Shown here piece after piece: positions 13,855 through 27,039 of a stretch of DNA of 64,000 bases. The first letter of the stretch is position 1; every line of letters starts with the position of its first letter. Origin of the DNA: Onchocerca volvulus. Lineage: Eukaryota; Nematoda; Chromadorea; Rhabditida; Onchocercidae. The DNA is taken from positions 12,832,121 to 12,896,120 of the forward strand of contig HG738137.1 in assembly GCA_000499405.2 (NCBI GenBank), in the 5' to 3' direction. The notes beneath the pieces were generated by a model. It saw only the letters and a program-made list of their open reading frames with translations. It made no database searches and was not told where the DNA came from. The position numbers and the translations under genes are program-made.

Positions 13855-16800
13855 ATGCCTCTTATAGTTGTTCCAATGATTAGTACTACTATTATTACCT
13901 TATTACCATTACTATTGGACAATTTCGGCTATTTGACAATGGCTAATTCTCGTTTATACTCGGTTTGTTATCTTCATTACGATAAATAAATTTTCGAAAT
14001 ATTTAAGTCTTAAAATATTTCAATTTTTTCGGAGTTGTTAGGAAAAGAAAAATTGTAGATTTGAAAATTTATATTAATTTACGAATTGTTTTGGAAACTG
14101 CAAATATATATATTATATAATGATTTAGTCTTAATTGCATCAATAATTTTCACCTCATAATTCATCTCAAATTATATTTTTCTTCCGTATTTCTTTTTTC
14201 TTGAAATGATATGGAAAATTTAAGTAACAGATGAAATGAGGTTTCGGGGAATTATCTTTAAATAATAATTTTTAATTCATAAAAATTCAAGTTTAAAAAA
14301 AAGCAATGGAAAATATTCGTAACTTTTAATATTAAGTATTGATTTTTATCATCAATATAAATTCCAGGTTAAACAATGCTATCGTGAATTAGAAAAAGGT
14401 CGTAAATTTTTGCTACAAATTAAATATGAACTTATAGTTGGCTACCAAAGACGACGCCAGCAACATATTCAGGCATTATTGTTAAAATATAATTCAAGTG
14501 CAATATTTAATTTTCCAACGAATAAGATTAATGCGTCCATTTGTTCATCGTTTGTTATTTACTTTAATTATTCATTTATTAAAATTGATTATTATGCATC
14601 AAAACAACAAACAACAATTTGCCTTACAAAATATTTAAAATTATATAGATGCTTCATTAACATAAAATTGGATTACGAAGATAAGTTATAAATTGTTAAT
14701 GTTAATCCAAAATATATATAAATTGCTAGTTGGATCTCTGCTATGGCAACTCATGGCCGTGTCCAGCTAGTCCATATAAATGAAAACGTAAATGGTCTTT
14801 TGTTCAAAATCTTAAATTCCCTAAAGTTTCCACCAGTGCACCTTGCAATTTTTGCCAATATATTGGAATTTATAGAACTATTAGCTAAAAGTGTCCAGCT
14901 AATCCATACAAATAAAAACGTTTTGAAAATTTGACACAGCGTTGCATTTGAACATGTGCATGCTTTTACATACATGCGTTGCTGTAGCTCAATTTGGTTA
15001 AATGAAAACAAAAGGGAGAGTGCATGTTTTTAAGTTGGGAAAAATTAATTTCACAATGATAGTGGGTATACAATAGTTTTTGTTGTTCCATTATTTGTGT
15101 AAATATAGAAATTGTCTGGTTTGCCCACTCTAGAACACGGAACATACAATTGTTCATGTAAGAAGCAATCCGTCTCTAGGTCTAAATCGCACAATTCTAA
15201 AAATTATTTCTGAGTTTTGTTGATGGATTGCAAACGTCAATTGAATTGAGGACTTTAATCTTGAAAATTGAAAAATTTAAAAATTGAAATGGCATATCCG
15301 TTGAAATCATAGCAATGTAAGAAATGAGGATATCTTCACCTTTGAAAAGTCCTGTCAAGATTGCTGCTTCTACGACGTTGCTCATTAATTTTTTTTTTTA
15401 CTGAAAGCCGTGCACAATTGCAAAGTTTCGGCTTGCTATATTTCGCAACATAATAATTAGCACGTCGATTTTCAACTACAGCACGTTCGGTGGTATTTCT
15501 GCAGATCAAGTTAATTTCAATATTTTGTTAAGTAATTAACCGCTTCATCTGCTTCCACAACAGTTCGATGGATTTGTATGAGTGAATATTAGACTGAATA
15601 ATATTGCTAAGTTTGTAGACGTCTTTATTCACAGAACATGTTGGCCGCAAGAATAGCTCGTTCACTCAGCCAATCGTAATTCTTATAATTGGTTTGAATA
15701 TTGGGGAATATTTTTTCAACCAATTCTTTTTTTGACGCCATCAAATCGCAGAAATTATAAGGCAATGAAATTTGTTTTGAGATCAGATCAACCGGCACCT
15801 TTTCGTTCCCAAATTCTAGCAATTAATATGATAACATCTCAACTGATCGATCGGTTTGCAATTGGACACGCATAATTGTAGTTAATTTTTACATCTTCAC
15901 GTGTCACCATAAAGTAGAAATTGACTTGTGACTGAACTTGAACTTAAACTCCTGCTGCTATCGAACTATGTGATTAAAACTGATTCGAGCTCCGAATTCC
16001 TGACTTTTTAAATCCTTCGGGGCTCCTCCTTTTCCAGTATGTCACTTTATGATTGGTTGACCTTACATTTTATTATAGTATGTAGACGTGGTAATAGAGT
16101 AAATCCGTTCCCCAATTTTACCTGTCACAGGTGTGACAGCAAAAAAAAAAAAAGATATATCTACATAGAAACGCAAGTGTATTCGATTGTAATACTGTCT
16201 CAAAATTTCAAAGCAATCGGTGAAAAATTTGGAACATTGTGTCGAAAGAAACAGCGAACATTTAACAAATTTTTTTATTTATATGGAATAGATCATGAAA
16301 TCATCAATCTAAATTACTATTAATTTAGACAAATCTAAGTCTATTATTTAAAATTGCTACTGATTTAAAGTAATTTGAGTCTTTTAAACTAACCTAATTA
16401 AATTTGTTAGTCTAAATAATTATTAATTTGAGCACACTTAAGTTTACTGGTCTTAATCACTATTAATTTAAGCCGACCTAAAGTTATTAGTCGAAATTAT
16501 CATTAATTTAACGCAATCAAAGTTTACTAGTTTAAATTAATTTGAGCCAAAAAAATTGAGAGAATATTATATTGAAATATATAAATATTATCAAATTCAA
16601 ATTATTATCAAAACTTCCTGTTTTTTTTAAATTTTGTGATTTAAGTGATTTTTTCAAGTATGGTTATGTGTTCAATTAATTTATAACATTCAATACGTTC
16701 GGCGATTATTTCACAAAAATGAATAAAATCTTGAACTTTATTTAGCTCTTTGACAATCTGTAACTTTTAGGATATTCACAACGTCGTAAAAATACTTAAG

Positions 16801-19800
16801 GATTACTTAATAAATTATTTATAAGAAATAAAAATGTAGCCATACAAAGATCAAAAAATATTTAGCTTTGATGCGTTAATATGAACGATTTTATTAATTT
16901 AATTATTAATTTTAATATACTTATTTTGATTTCTTTTGTCTCGGAATTCAACGTTCAGCATTAACAATTACTTCAGTTTTGATAATATCAGTGGCAGTAG
17001 TAATAATATTATTGATAATAATGATGGTATGACTACATTAATTAGCTGGATCAATGAAATGCATGTAAGTTTTTAGAATCTTAGATTAATAATTTGGACC
17101 AATTCTATTTATTAAAATTGGAAATTGATTTATTTTTTGTTTGATTTATATATAAAAGTTTAAACTGGAATTAATGAAATAATTTTAATTCTGATGTAAT
17201 TAGAAATTTAACTTTTTGTTTACTTGCACTTAATGCAGAGCTTAACATGTGCTATTAATTAACTTAATAAATATTATGCACAAAAAATTTTCTTTTCTTT
17301 TCGACAACTTTATCAATTTTCAAAATTTTTTTGTCAGTGATCATGTTAATTTCATATGCTATGTATAAAAAGATATGAATGAAAAAAGAACAAAAAAAAA
17401 AAAAAAAATATGTAAAGGATATTATTTATTAGTAGTTATTATTTTCAATTTTGTTAGAATTGCTTTAAATATGAAAAAAATTCAAAGTTTAATTTTTGAG
17501 ACTAAAATTTTGTTCAAATTTTGGAGCTTAACAATTAATCATTGAAATCAATAGAAGTAAAATTCATTTGATCAATTTACTTTTGAATTATCATTATTTA
17601 TTAGCACTAATTTTATTGTCATTATTCAATCAAAAATTATGATTTTTTACTTCAGAATTATTTATCGAATGAAAAAGATTCTTGTGAAGGACCAGAATTC
17701 CATAATATCACAACAATTACTATGCCACAATTAGGATCATTTTTCTCATTATTTCTTACCAATCATGGCTTACCGTTATGCTCCATTTGTGATCGTATGT
17801 TTACGAAAGCTGAAAATATTCTTTTCACAACAAATTCTATGAAATTTACAGTAAGTTTTTTTAGGGAAAATTGTTAAATGCAACCATGATTCCATGAATA
17901 GAAAAAATAATATGATTTATCGTATCGTAGCATCATAATCATTACACTATATTGTTAAACATAATCATAGAATAAGCTTGAAGAGAAGAAATAACAGAAC
18001 TTATCAAATCATAGCATCATAATCATTACAGTAATATTCTAATAATACGATAGTACAGTAGTATTAAGGAAAAATTTGTTAAAGATAATCACCAAACAGT
18101 ATTGAATAGAAGAAATAGTACGATACATTTTATCAATATTAGAATCATTAGAGTAATATTTGACGATGTATTTGTTTTACACTAACAATTATCTGTTTCG
18201 ATCAATAATTTATATTTGAAAATTGTTTGCATAATAATTTCACCGCCATTTTTTTTTTATCCCATTATTTATTTCTCATATAATTTATCAAACGTTTTAG
18301 AACCTTAAGTGCAATTCAATATTTCGAAATATTTTTCTCAATTTTATTACAGTATACCAAACAAATACTTTACCAATTTTTTCTTGCTCATATACCGGAT
18401 ATTAAGACGATTTGCTCAGGATTAATACCAGCTTGTCATCATTATTACAAAACGAATGGTAAAAATTTATAATTATCAATCATTTGTAATTCATATTTAG
18501 TAGTTAAAATAATCATTAGTTCGAATAATTATCCAAAATTTTATTTGAAAATATTTCAAAATTTTTTCTTCTTACATTTTAATAAAAGAAAATCTCATTA
18601 AATATGGTCATAGTATATTTCAATTAACTGGTAAATTAAATGAATAATGGAATGGCTTACATGATAACTTTTGTTAAGATTCTTTCATGTATGAATTCAA
18701 TTGAAATCATCTTAAAAATACGATTGTTTCTGGAAAAAAAAATACACGCAAAGAATGAATGGATAATAATCATAATCTGCAGTGATATTTGATTGACAAA
18801 GATATTTAGTTGACAAATAATTCAAGTGATCTATTAATTTTAAAATAGTCAATGAAATAGATTAATTGATATGAGGTGATAAAATGTAAATTTGAACATT
18901 CACCAGAATAAAATAATGATTAGAATAAATTCGAAAATTGCAATCATTTACACTTTCAAACAGATTATTTATTTACGTTTCATAAATACGTGAAATACGT
19001 GAATAAGGCATATTCCATCGCATGCTTTTTTTTAACAATTTCACGTAATTATGCCTTTTGATCCATTTATTCGATGAAATATTTTGCACTTGAGGATATA
19101 TTTTTTCCGCTGATCAGCATGTGTAACATGTTTTTGACCTTTGCCCTTCTTTGAAGTTCTGAGATATTACTGTATTCCGACATTATCTACTTAGTTTTCC
19201 CCTGTTTCCACTTTTTTGTGTTAAGTTGGAGTATTTGAATGTCGCATACACATAAAAGATGTCGCATGCAAACACACATATCTATTTTAATCGTTATGTT
19301 ATGTTTGAAGAGGCGATAATTTATCGTTATTTTCAATTTCAAAAGTTTTCACAACTAAAAATTTATTAAATTTGTTAAAAAAAATTCAAAGTTTAAAAAT
19401 TATTTCCAATTTCCCTCATGAAATTTTATTATCAATTAAAGCATTATCAATAACGCCTGCTGGAAAATGCGCTCAATGTAATATATGTATGGCTACAACG
19501 ACATATATTGCGGTTTTGTTTTTGTTTTGTTTCTTGTTTTTTTCGAAAAATAGCTGTAACAGAAATTAAATATATTAGAAATCAAATATCAAAACTTTAT
19601 TTGGAATTTTTCAAATTACGATGACAATAATAAATGTATTTTTAATTTTTTTTCCAAAATGATGGAATTTCGAGGAATTTTTCTTAAAATTTTAATTTCA
19701 TTTTTTTCAAATTTGAACTTTCTAAATTCAAGTATTGTACTAAATTATAAACATTTTCCAGAATCGTATTTTGTTAAATCAAACCGCTATCGATCGCATT

Positions 19801-21506
19801 CGTAATTGGATTACTGAACAATATTTGCATCAAATTTGTTTACAAGCTTATAAATTATTTCCACCAAACTTTTACTGGAATGGAAATAACTATATTTATG
19901 TTTGTTATGATATTTTAAACTTTTCAAAACAAGTTGATCGCAATATTTTTCATTCATTATTTTAATCTTTATAATAAGTAAGAATAAATATCCAATTTTC
20001 TACTAGACTCCAATTAAATATTCAGTCATTTTATAACATTTTGCAAATCATTTCCTATCCTTTTTTTCTTTCAGTGTATGAAATGGACACAAAATTTCCT
20101 TTATAATTTAATAAATCGTTTAACGACGAATATTATACCGGAAAATTTCTGCTCTACGGTAAATTATAATTTTCGCTTCTTTCGTAAAATGAGTAATCGG
20201 AAAAAAACAGTGGGGATTATCATAATATCATGGTTTCAAAAAAAAAAATTTTCAGGAATTTTAAATTTTAAATCTTAAAATTTTAATTTTAAATTTTAAA
20301 TTAAAATGAAAGTTTTTTTTTTAACAGTGAAAATGATTTTGTATAATTTATTTTTACTTGACATACTGCATCATCATTGGTGATTAGCGGAATAATTAGT
20401 TATTATTGTCGTTATCGTCATTCGTACTGTTATTAAATATGTAAGTGTTCCCTGAAATGAATGATAGCTGATTTCAAAACTGATAATAATCGATTTAAGA
20501 AATGTAAAGAAAAATTGACAAAATGGATTTGAATTCCAATTGTTTGGAACTTATGAAAATCGCTATTCGGAACATCCGAGAAACTCAATATTGCTGATAA
20601 TTTTGAATATCTGATAATTATTTTTATAGTAATTAAAGTCAAAGCAGTATAGCTCAGATTTAAAATTGAAAATGAGAAAAAATTCAACAATTCTAATTAA
20701 GTGAGAAATGTTAGGTTCAAGGAAAAAACCGGTACAAAAAAAATGAAAATATATAGTAAAATTGTAGTATCAATATTACCGTATATAATTGTAATATGAT
20801 GGTCTGCTTCAACAGAACTTTAAAATGCAAAAGTTGAAGTTTAAAATGTAGATCTTTAAAATTTTTTAAATTATCAATTAGCCAGAAAATTCAAGCTATT
20901 AAGCAATTGCATTCACATTAATTTCCAAATAATCATGAATTTTTTTTTTGATAGCTATCATTATATTTATTTTATTATTTTGACGACATTTAAAAACATT
21001 AGCTTAATTTCTTCAAGCATGAAAATTATGCCTTATTTTTTCTAAAACTTAATCAAAAACAATTGAAATATGCAAATCATTCCTTTCTAATTACTCAAAT
21101 TTCGAGTGTTTATCAAATTTGTTTAGATAATACATCTCTTAAACATATATTTTTCCAGCAGAAGGAATAAAAAGATTATATTTAAATCATTTCAAAGCTA
21201 ATAAGCAAAAATTTGACGTTTGTTTCATTTCTTTTAGCAACTTTACAAAATACAGCTTTTCGAATGATGTCACATGTTTTTTTTTCTAGTGCTTGTAAAT
21301 GACAGTCAAATTTTGAGCTAAATTATATCTTATTTCAGAAATTACGTTGGTGTAAACCGTATGAAATACCAAGCATTATTGATTGTTTGGAAGAATTTTG
21401 TAATGAAAGTTTCCCGGAACAATGGCAAATGACAATTTGTAACTTTGTGTCTAATGGTTCCATTAATTCAACTTATTATTCTCAACAACAAAATGCTAAG
21501 CAATGA
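13855..21506 (+). CDS. Prosaposin-like secreted protein with two saposin-B domains
   Basis: Nine exons with compatible phases: 13855-13962, 14368-about 14480, 16959-17064, 17656-17850, 18353-18458, 19346-19512, 19762-19899, 20075-20158 and 21339-21506, giving about 394 residues. The first exon reads MPLIVVPMISTTIITLLPLL, a hydrophobic signal-peptide-like start. SapB domain 1 has the six-cysteine order LCSIC ... IKTIC ... IPAC ... GKCAQC. Domain 2 has CNIC ... HQIC ... YIYC ... ENFC ... LRWC. A three-cysteine tail follows (DCLEEFC, TIC). Saposin-type domains bind lipids or membranes in lysosomes or after secretion; the specific role here is unknown. The weakest point is the donor of exon 2. 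I prefer 14480, whose phase joins exon 3, but exon 2 stays open to 14691 and abuts a transposon insertion. An AATAAA lies at 21619-21624. Confidence 0.8.
15061..15830 (-). pseudogene. Helitron PIF1-like helicase, C-terminal part, broken
   Basis: The minus-strand reading retains typical Helitron helicase segments in order, but in different frames. They are LEFGNEKVPVD and VFPNIQTNY-like EKIFPNIQTNYKNYDWLSER (15640-15822), then VVEAAILTGLFKGEDILI and STDMPFQF (15260-15385), then VGKPDNFYIYTNNGTTK (15075-15130) near the usual C-terminal end. Stops and frameshifts separate them, so it cannot encode a working helicase. The Rep (HUH) domain and Walker A are absent from this copy. Confidence 0.88.
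15950..16075 (+). repeat. Fragment of repeat R
   Basis: Shares the CTCCGAA...TTTAAATCCTTCGGGGCTCCTCC...TGATTGG core of the interspersed repeat R found at 26, 33, 39, 48, 52 and 61 kb. Here it lies inside the Helitron-derived block. Confidence 0.75.
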
Positions 21507-22319
21507 AAAAAAAAAAAAAAAAATGAAAATCATGAGTCGATGAATTGACGATCGATATTGATTATCATTATTTAAATGTAGTGATTTTTCCATTTTGATA
21601 TATTAATATTTTCTTTCCAATAAATTTTTTTTTTTTTTTAAAGGTTTTTTTCCAATAAATATTTAAGATCTTCCTTAAAAAATAAATACTAATTAAATAG
21701 TTCTTGTAAATTCAATGATGAAAAGATGTTTTTAAAAAATTTAAAATAGAATTTTTGTGATGAATATTAAAGGATAGATTAATTTATTAACGAAGAGCAG
21801 AAAATGGGATCCATATACTTCTCTAAATAGCTTGAAATTATTAAACATGCATCAAATGACTAAAATTACTCACTCATCCGGTGCACATAGTTTACATCAA
21901 TGCGACTTAAAGGGAATGGTTTAGGATTTAGTATAATGCACACTTAGAATCGGACCATAAAGTTAGCGACATATGGACACGTGATTATATAGCCCCAACT
22001 ATTTTATCGCAAAGTTGGTTGCATGCAATCCGATGAGTGTCGCTAATAACTCCAATCGAGGCATTGTAATATCTTTCATTAGTGGGATTCGAAATTTAAC
22101 AAAGATTGAGAATGTCTAGACTCTTTAAAGTCCATAAATTTTTTGCATATATGGCAACAGAATATGCAACACTTGTTACATCTGTGAAAACTTGCAATTG
22201 CATTTGCTTTCAGGGATTTTATTCGGCAATTCTTTTATGCTTGTTGAAGAGAGTTCATATTTGTTTGTCTCTTCATCTTGGTTTAATCCCATGTATTATT
22301 TCGCTTTCATAAATTTTGA

Positions 22320-22625
22320 AGGAATAATTTGAATCGTATCATCATAGAGGCTAAGAATCATGATGGATCATTATTAAGAAGCAACAAAATTCTCCTCTTG
22401 GTTAATTTCGCAGTGTAAGATTGTCCTTTTGTTCGATTTCTCACTGTAAGATTGTCCTCTTAATTAATTTCTTTCTAGTCCATGGTTTTAGAATTAACTA
22501 GATGATGGCTCTTATTGAAATTCTAAAATCATAAACTAAAAAGAAATTAATCAAAAGGACAATCTAACAATTTTTCGCCACCAGGATCCCACTCCTTACG
22601 ATGATATGATTCAAATTATTCCTCC
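22320..22625. repeat. Foldback / MITE-like inverted repeat
   Basis: Nested inverted segments. GGAATAATTTGAATCGTATC near 22320 is mirrored by GATATGATTCAAATTATTCC near 22603. AGATTGTCC.. near 22450 is mirrored by ..GGACAATCT near 22556, and TTAGAATT pairs with AATTCTAA. The arms enclose about 100 bp. Confidence 0.65.
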
Positions 22626-22639
22626 GAAACTCATGGAAG

Positions 22640-22752
22640 AGGAATAATACATAAATAGTAATAATAATAATAACAATAATAACAATATTAATAATAATAG
22701 TGATAATAATAACATTAATAATAATAATAACAATAAAAATAATAGTAACAAC

Positions 22753-22816
<64 letters not shown>

Positions 22817-22925
22817 GGCAATAATAATAATAATAACAATGACAATAATAATAATAGTAACAATAGCAATAATAATAGTAATAATAATAATGATAATGAT
22901 AATCACAATATTAATAATAATAGCG
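22640..22925. repeat. (AAT)n trinucleotide microsatellite
   Basis: An almost pure AAT/AAC array just downstream of the gene A stop (gene on minus strand). The same array occurs downstream of genes B and B', so it was carried along in the duplications. The long poly-Ile, poly-Asn and poly-Tyr open frames it creates are artefacts. Confidence 0.95.
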
Positions 22926-23159
22926 AGAGGTAGCAAAAAAGATATAAAGGAATAATAAAGTAATATAAAAATACTGCAATTATATGAATTCAAAATAAAA
23001 AAATGGCAATTATTTGAAAAGATTTCTATCAAAAAGAAATAATCAATAAAAATTTGCAAAAATCAGAATAATATGAAAAAATTGCTAGATAACATTGGTA
23101 TGAAAAATTTACAAATTCCAATGTTATCCATTAGCTTTTGCACCGGAAAAAAAATCAAA

Positions 23160-25654
23160 TCAAGCTTGAAATTTATCAATCGTTGGTTCAGTACATCTCG
23201 AACAACACTGTTCATTCGTCAATTCTGCTGCATTATAATTAGGCTGAATGTTTTGATATGGACGATTAATGAATGAATATGCGTTATTGATTGTATCGGG
23301 CCACCAGCCAATCTAAAAGTAAACAGTTAAATTCATTTGTTTATCCAAATCTGCTGAAATACAGCTTATGCCTTTCTAAATTATTCCAGTTTAAATTTCA
23401 AAGAAGATCAGTCAAATAACAAATTTTTAAAAAAGCTGAAAAGAAAAGCTTTATTTTTTCGTTACATACTTTTTCTTTCTCAAAAAAATTCATCGTCTTT
23501 TCAAGTTAAAATTTCGGGGAAGAAAAATCAATGAGAAAATTTTGTTCCAAAAAAAAAAATCTTACTAGAGAAAAATATTTTATTTATTAGATATTTCTTT
23601 TGACTAATTTATGCAGATGTCACTTTTTTAGCATGATGATTTTGACAAATTCATCCGCTAATAAATTACTTTTTCGAATTTTTAAAATTGAAATTTACAT
23701 ATTTTGCAATCATTTCTGGTGAATTAGTAGTGCTTGTACTGCCGACACTAGAATCACCACTTGATACACCACGCTGTGTTGCAAGTCCATTACTTTGATT
23801 CTGAAATTTATGATTTAAAAATTCGGAGATAAGCAAGACACTTTCGATATGAGAATTTTCAAATTTCAGAACATCTAACCACATTCTCATGAATTGGAGA
23901 TATGCGACGAAGTTTACGTTCATAACCAATTGGTACATTTTGACCCATTGGAGTAATAGGTGTAGGTTGTGGTTGTGGATTCATCGTAGGTGTAGATTGT
24001 GCACTAGGTGCTGGGTTATTTTGTTCCAAATTCCCGAAACGCTAAAAAAAAAAAATCAAATTTTTCAGTTTTTAATTCTATAATCTTCAAATTTTTAAAA
24101 ATTCTGTAGAATTTTCCAAGAAAACCTACTTGTCCATAAGGCGATGATAACATATTGGGAGAGTTCATATGAATCTCATAATCATATGGATGCAAACCAG
24201 GATAAACAAAGCGTGCAATACGAAGCTCATGTGGGCCATGCGCAAACCTGACATTATAATTCTGCATGTTTGGATTAAGAAATTAAATTGAATATTTTCT
24301 ACCGTAATGATATTTTTACTGTAGTCATAATACCGTAATGTTATCACTGTAATAAAGGTTTTCACTTTTTTAGTCACATTCATATATTATTTCATTTCAT
24401 AATAATTTAAAATATTTACTAACCAACAACGTTCACCGTATCGACATGGCATTCCGTTACTCCAAAAATCGCATAATGCTGTTTTATATAATTCACGATT
24501 TCGTTGACTTCCAGCTCTTGGTGTACGAAACTAAAATTTCCGGCATATTTTTGTATTAAAATTACTTCTTTTTTTTTAATTCAATTCAATTCCATATTTT
24601 TAGCTCATATTATATTCATATATTTTATGAGCTAAATTCTGATATTATTGTTGGAAATAGGATAAAGTAAACAGTTTTGTGCCATTTTTAAAATATTAAT
24701 TTATGTATTGAAAATATCATTCCTAAATAAAACTCGTACAATAAATCATTGCAAAATTGTAAATAAATATTGCCAAAACATTCTTACGAACATGAATTCC
24801 AGTTGGATAAGCTAACGGAGAATTTTGCATTTGTACTTTTCGAAGCATAATTTCATTGAGTAATTTTTGCCGAGTTTCCAATGTCAGGGCTGCCATTTTC
24901 TGTTCTAATGATTCTTCGTCCAATTTCAAATTATTGTTCTCGTATCGCCTGATATGCAAAAAAGAAAAAATACTGACAATGTGACATAATATAGAACAAA
25001 TATATTACATTATGTTTGTGACATAAACAAAAACAGAACAAGAATATTTAGTACCAAAATTTCATATCTTTCATATGCAAATATAGAGCTTTAAGTGGTT
25101 TAATTTATAGCGCAAAGAGTTTTTTTTTTTTTAATATCACTCAGAACTCTGAAAAATTAAATTTCAGATTTCGTCAATTTCTTAACGAAATTTGAAAATT
25201 TTTTCCTCGAAATTGACACATAAATTTATGAATTTCAATTAAAAAAGTCATTTCCACAAAATTCCCAATTTTTTAAACAATTTTTTATCCCAGCATTTTT
25301 TGCACCATAAGAAATGATCCATGCATTATAAATTCAGACTTCGATAAATTTCGACCTTGAAGCAACTCAAATTTACATTCTATCTTTAGTCCAAAAAATA
25401 TTTCGCCAAGAAAAAATTTGCATGAATTTAATCTCTTTGGAAATTTGTGCAACCGATTTTCTAGCCGATACTTGTTGATTAAGAAATCTTTTCCGAATTT
25501 CTCAACTTCAAACTCACTTTTGATCAACTGATGCCGCTGATCGTGTCAACGTAGTTGTTGGTGTAGTTGTTGACATGCAACCTAATTTGGGATAGAATAT
25601 AATTCCATCAGCAGTTATGTCATTTGCTTGATTGTTTTCGTGTAAATTGGACAT
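23160..25654 (-). CDS. CCCH zinc finger protein A (single TIS11-type finger)
   Basis: Seven exons on the minus strand: 25518-25654, 24792-24948, 24424-24530, 24130-24247, 23880-24041, 23699-23800, 23160-23312, about 311 residues. A C-x8-C-x5-C-x3-H finger is split by an intron (CDFWSNGMPC, RYGERCWFAHG). It is preceded by ELYKTAL and followed by PHELR, the classic TIS11/MEX/OMA first-finger context. These RNA-binding proteins usually have a second finger about 18 residues later; here that space reads VYPGLHPYDYEI.MNSP and has no CCCH. The N-terminal exon 2 is helical and charged; the C-terminus is Gln/Pro/Ser-rich and ends with CCSRC. Compared with paralogues B and C, exons 7 and 8 are deleted, yet the frame is kept. 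The exon-2 donor (24791, gttcgt) was chosen because the stronger gtaag four bases on breaks the frame. Confidence 0.8.
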
Positions 25655-26029
25655 CGTTTTTAAGCAGTATTGACAGCAAATTGTTAAAAATACGTGCTCT
25701 ATGACAATCTGAAAAACTAAGATATTGAAGGAAATTGCTGATTTAAATAATTAATCAATCCTTTATATAATTTGTAGAGTATTACTTTATGATAGATTCT
25801 TTATTAGCAACAATTGTATATCCATCCTTAGATGCAAAAAATTAATTATTTATTCAATAATGAGAAATTCTCGAATTATATATCATGTTCCATAAGAATA
25901 TATCCATCTTAAAAATAATTGACAAGTCAATAATACTGTGTTAACGATTATTAAATGGCACTTCGATTCAATGAAGAGAATCAAAGCAATATTTTCAAAT
26001 TAACTAGTTCTAATTAAGAGGTAAGTTAT

Positions 26030-26700
26030 CGGTGAGAACAAGGACTTGAGTGGTAAAGATGAATTGATGAATCGGTATAAGAACTGACTTAAACTCCGAA
26101 TGAACTCAATTCGAACTCCGCATCTTTTAAATCCATTCGGAGCTCCTCCTCATCTGATCTCCAATTTGCCGCCTCATTATTGGTCAACTTCTTTTTATTT
26201 GAAATTTTCCTTTTTATTTATCTGTTAATCGGAGCGTTTTGATGGTAAGTATGTTTATCTTTTGGCGGTAAACATCTATAACGGCTTGTTGATCCTTTTG
26301 AAATTATCTTCGCGCTACTTGACCTTTAACACTTCTTGTTTGCAACAGTTCCATCTTTCGGATTTTTTCGACAATATCGACTTGAATGAATTTGATTAAG
26401 AGCGATCAAAAGATAACAAGGAAATATTATTTTACCACTGATATGTAGTTTCAAACATCTTCATATCAGATATATTACGCGATATTTGATACTATGCTTT
26501 TTATATAAATTAAGAAGTTTTCAGCTCAAGAAAAAGTCTTGAGCATTCGGATAGCAAAATTACTCGAAGATTTTATGTGAACTTACGTAAAAATGTGCTT
26601 CTAGTTTTTAAGATTCTATCAAAAAATGTTTTTAATTTCTTTTTTCAAAATTATGGAATTCCGAGGAATTTTTCTTGAAATTTTATAAATTTGAACTTTC
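26030..26700 (+). repeat. Repeat R (promoter-like) upstream of CCCH gene A
   Basis: An interspersed repeat of about 600-700 bp. In order on this strand it has an ACTCCGAA block, CTTTTAAAT, GGAGCTCCTCC, an inverted CCAAT box (ATTGGTC), short GTAAACAT-type motifs (26247-26290), CACTTCTTGTTTGCA, and a tail with CAAGAAAAAGTCTTG. Read in gene A's direction, this places CCAAT then TTTAAA about 400-500 bp upstream of its ATG. Six or more related copies occur in the window. Confidence 0.8.
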
Positions 26701-26724
26701 TGAACTTATATTTTCATTAGGTTA

Positions 26725-26885
26725 TAAAAACTATCCAGAATCATATTTTGTTAAATAAAATCACCATAGACTGCATTCATAACTGAATTGGTGAACAAGG
26801 TCGCAACAAGTTTGTTTACAAGCTTATCAATTACTTCCATCAAACTTTTCTTGAAATGGAAATGATATAAGGCTGAATGAATGCA
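26725..26885 (+). pseudogene. Decayed copy of saposin-gene exon 7
   Basis: Matches 19740-19890, including CCAGAATC.TATTTTGTTAAAT and TTGTTTACAAGCTTAT, with indels and stops. An inverted relative lies at 38330-38500. It is non-functional. Confidence 0.8.
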
Positions 26886-27039
26886 TGGCATTTAAGATCT
26901 GTGTAAAATTAAGTCTGATTCAAATCCTATTCAAAACGTTGTTGAAATGATTTACTCATAAATTAACTGGCCAAACAGCGATTCTTCGTTTATCTTCCAG
27001 ACAATTATCAGTGAATGCAGGAATATAGATTCACACATT

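Larger units (their letters stand above)
14535..16289 (-). mobile_element. Decayed Helitron in saposin-gene intron
   Basis: The minus strand starts at 16289 with a Helitron-style TC terminus (TCTATTCCATATAAATAAAA), preceded by host A as expected for insertion at A|T. Helicase remnants follow at 15061-15830. A related duplicate at about 28.05-28.9 kb lacks this whole block: sequence matching 14150-14530 runs straight into sequence matching 16290-16910, which defines an approximate empty site. The left (3') end is uncertain because I see no convincing CTRR/hairpin terminus. Additional 5'-terminus-like sequences on the plus strand near 14770 and 14905 suggest nested insertions. Confidence 0.75.
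21507..23159. other. Intergenic region between saposin gene and CCCH gene A
   Basis: Convergent 3' ends of two genes. The stretch holds the saposin poly(A) signal, a foldback (22320-22625) and a long AAT microsatellite (22640-22925). No further gene is recognised. Confidence 0.6.

Noticed and set aside
14410..14691. 93-residue open frame as an independent gene
   Set aside because: Its first part is saposin exon 2. The remainder is probably read-through toward the Helitron insertion, with no support as a separate protein.
22640..22925. CRISPR-like regularity
   Set aside because: Simple trinucleotide repeat without spacers, in a eukaryotic genome.
22564..23059. Long poly-Ile / poly-Asn / poly-Tyr open frames
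   Set aside because: They are translations of the AAT microsatellite on both strands, not proteins.
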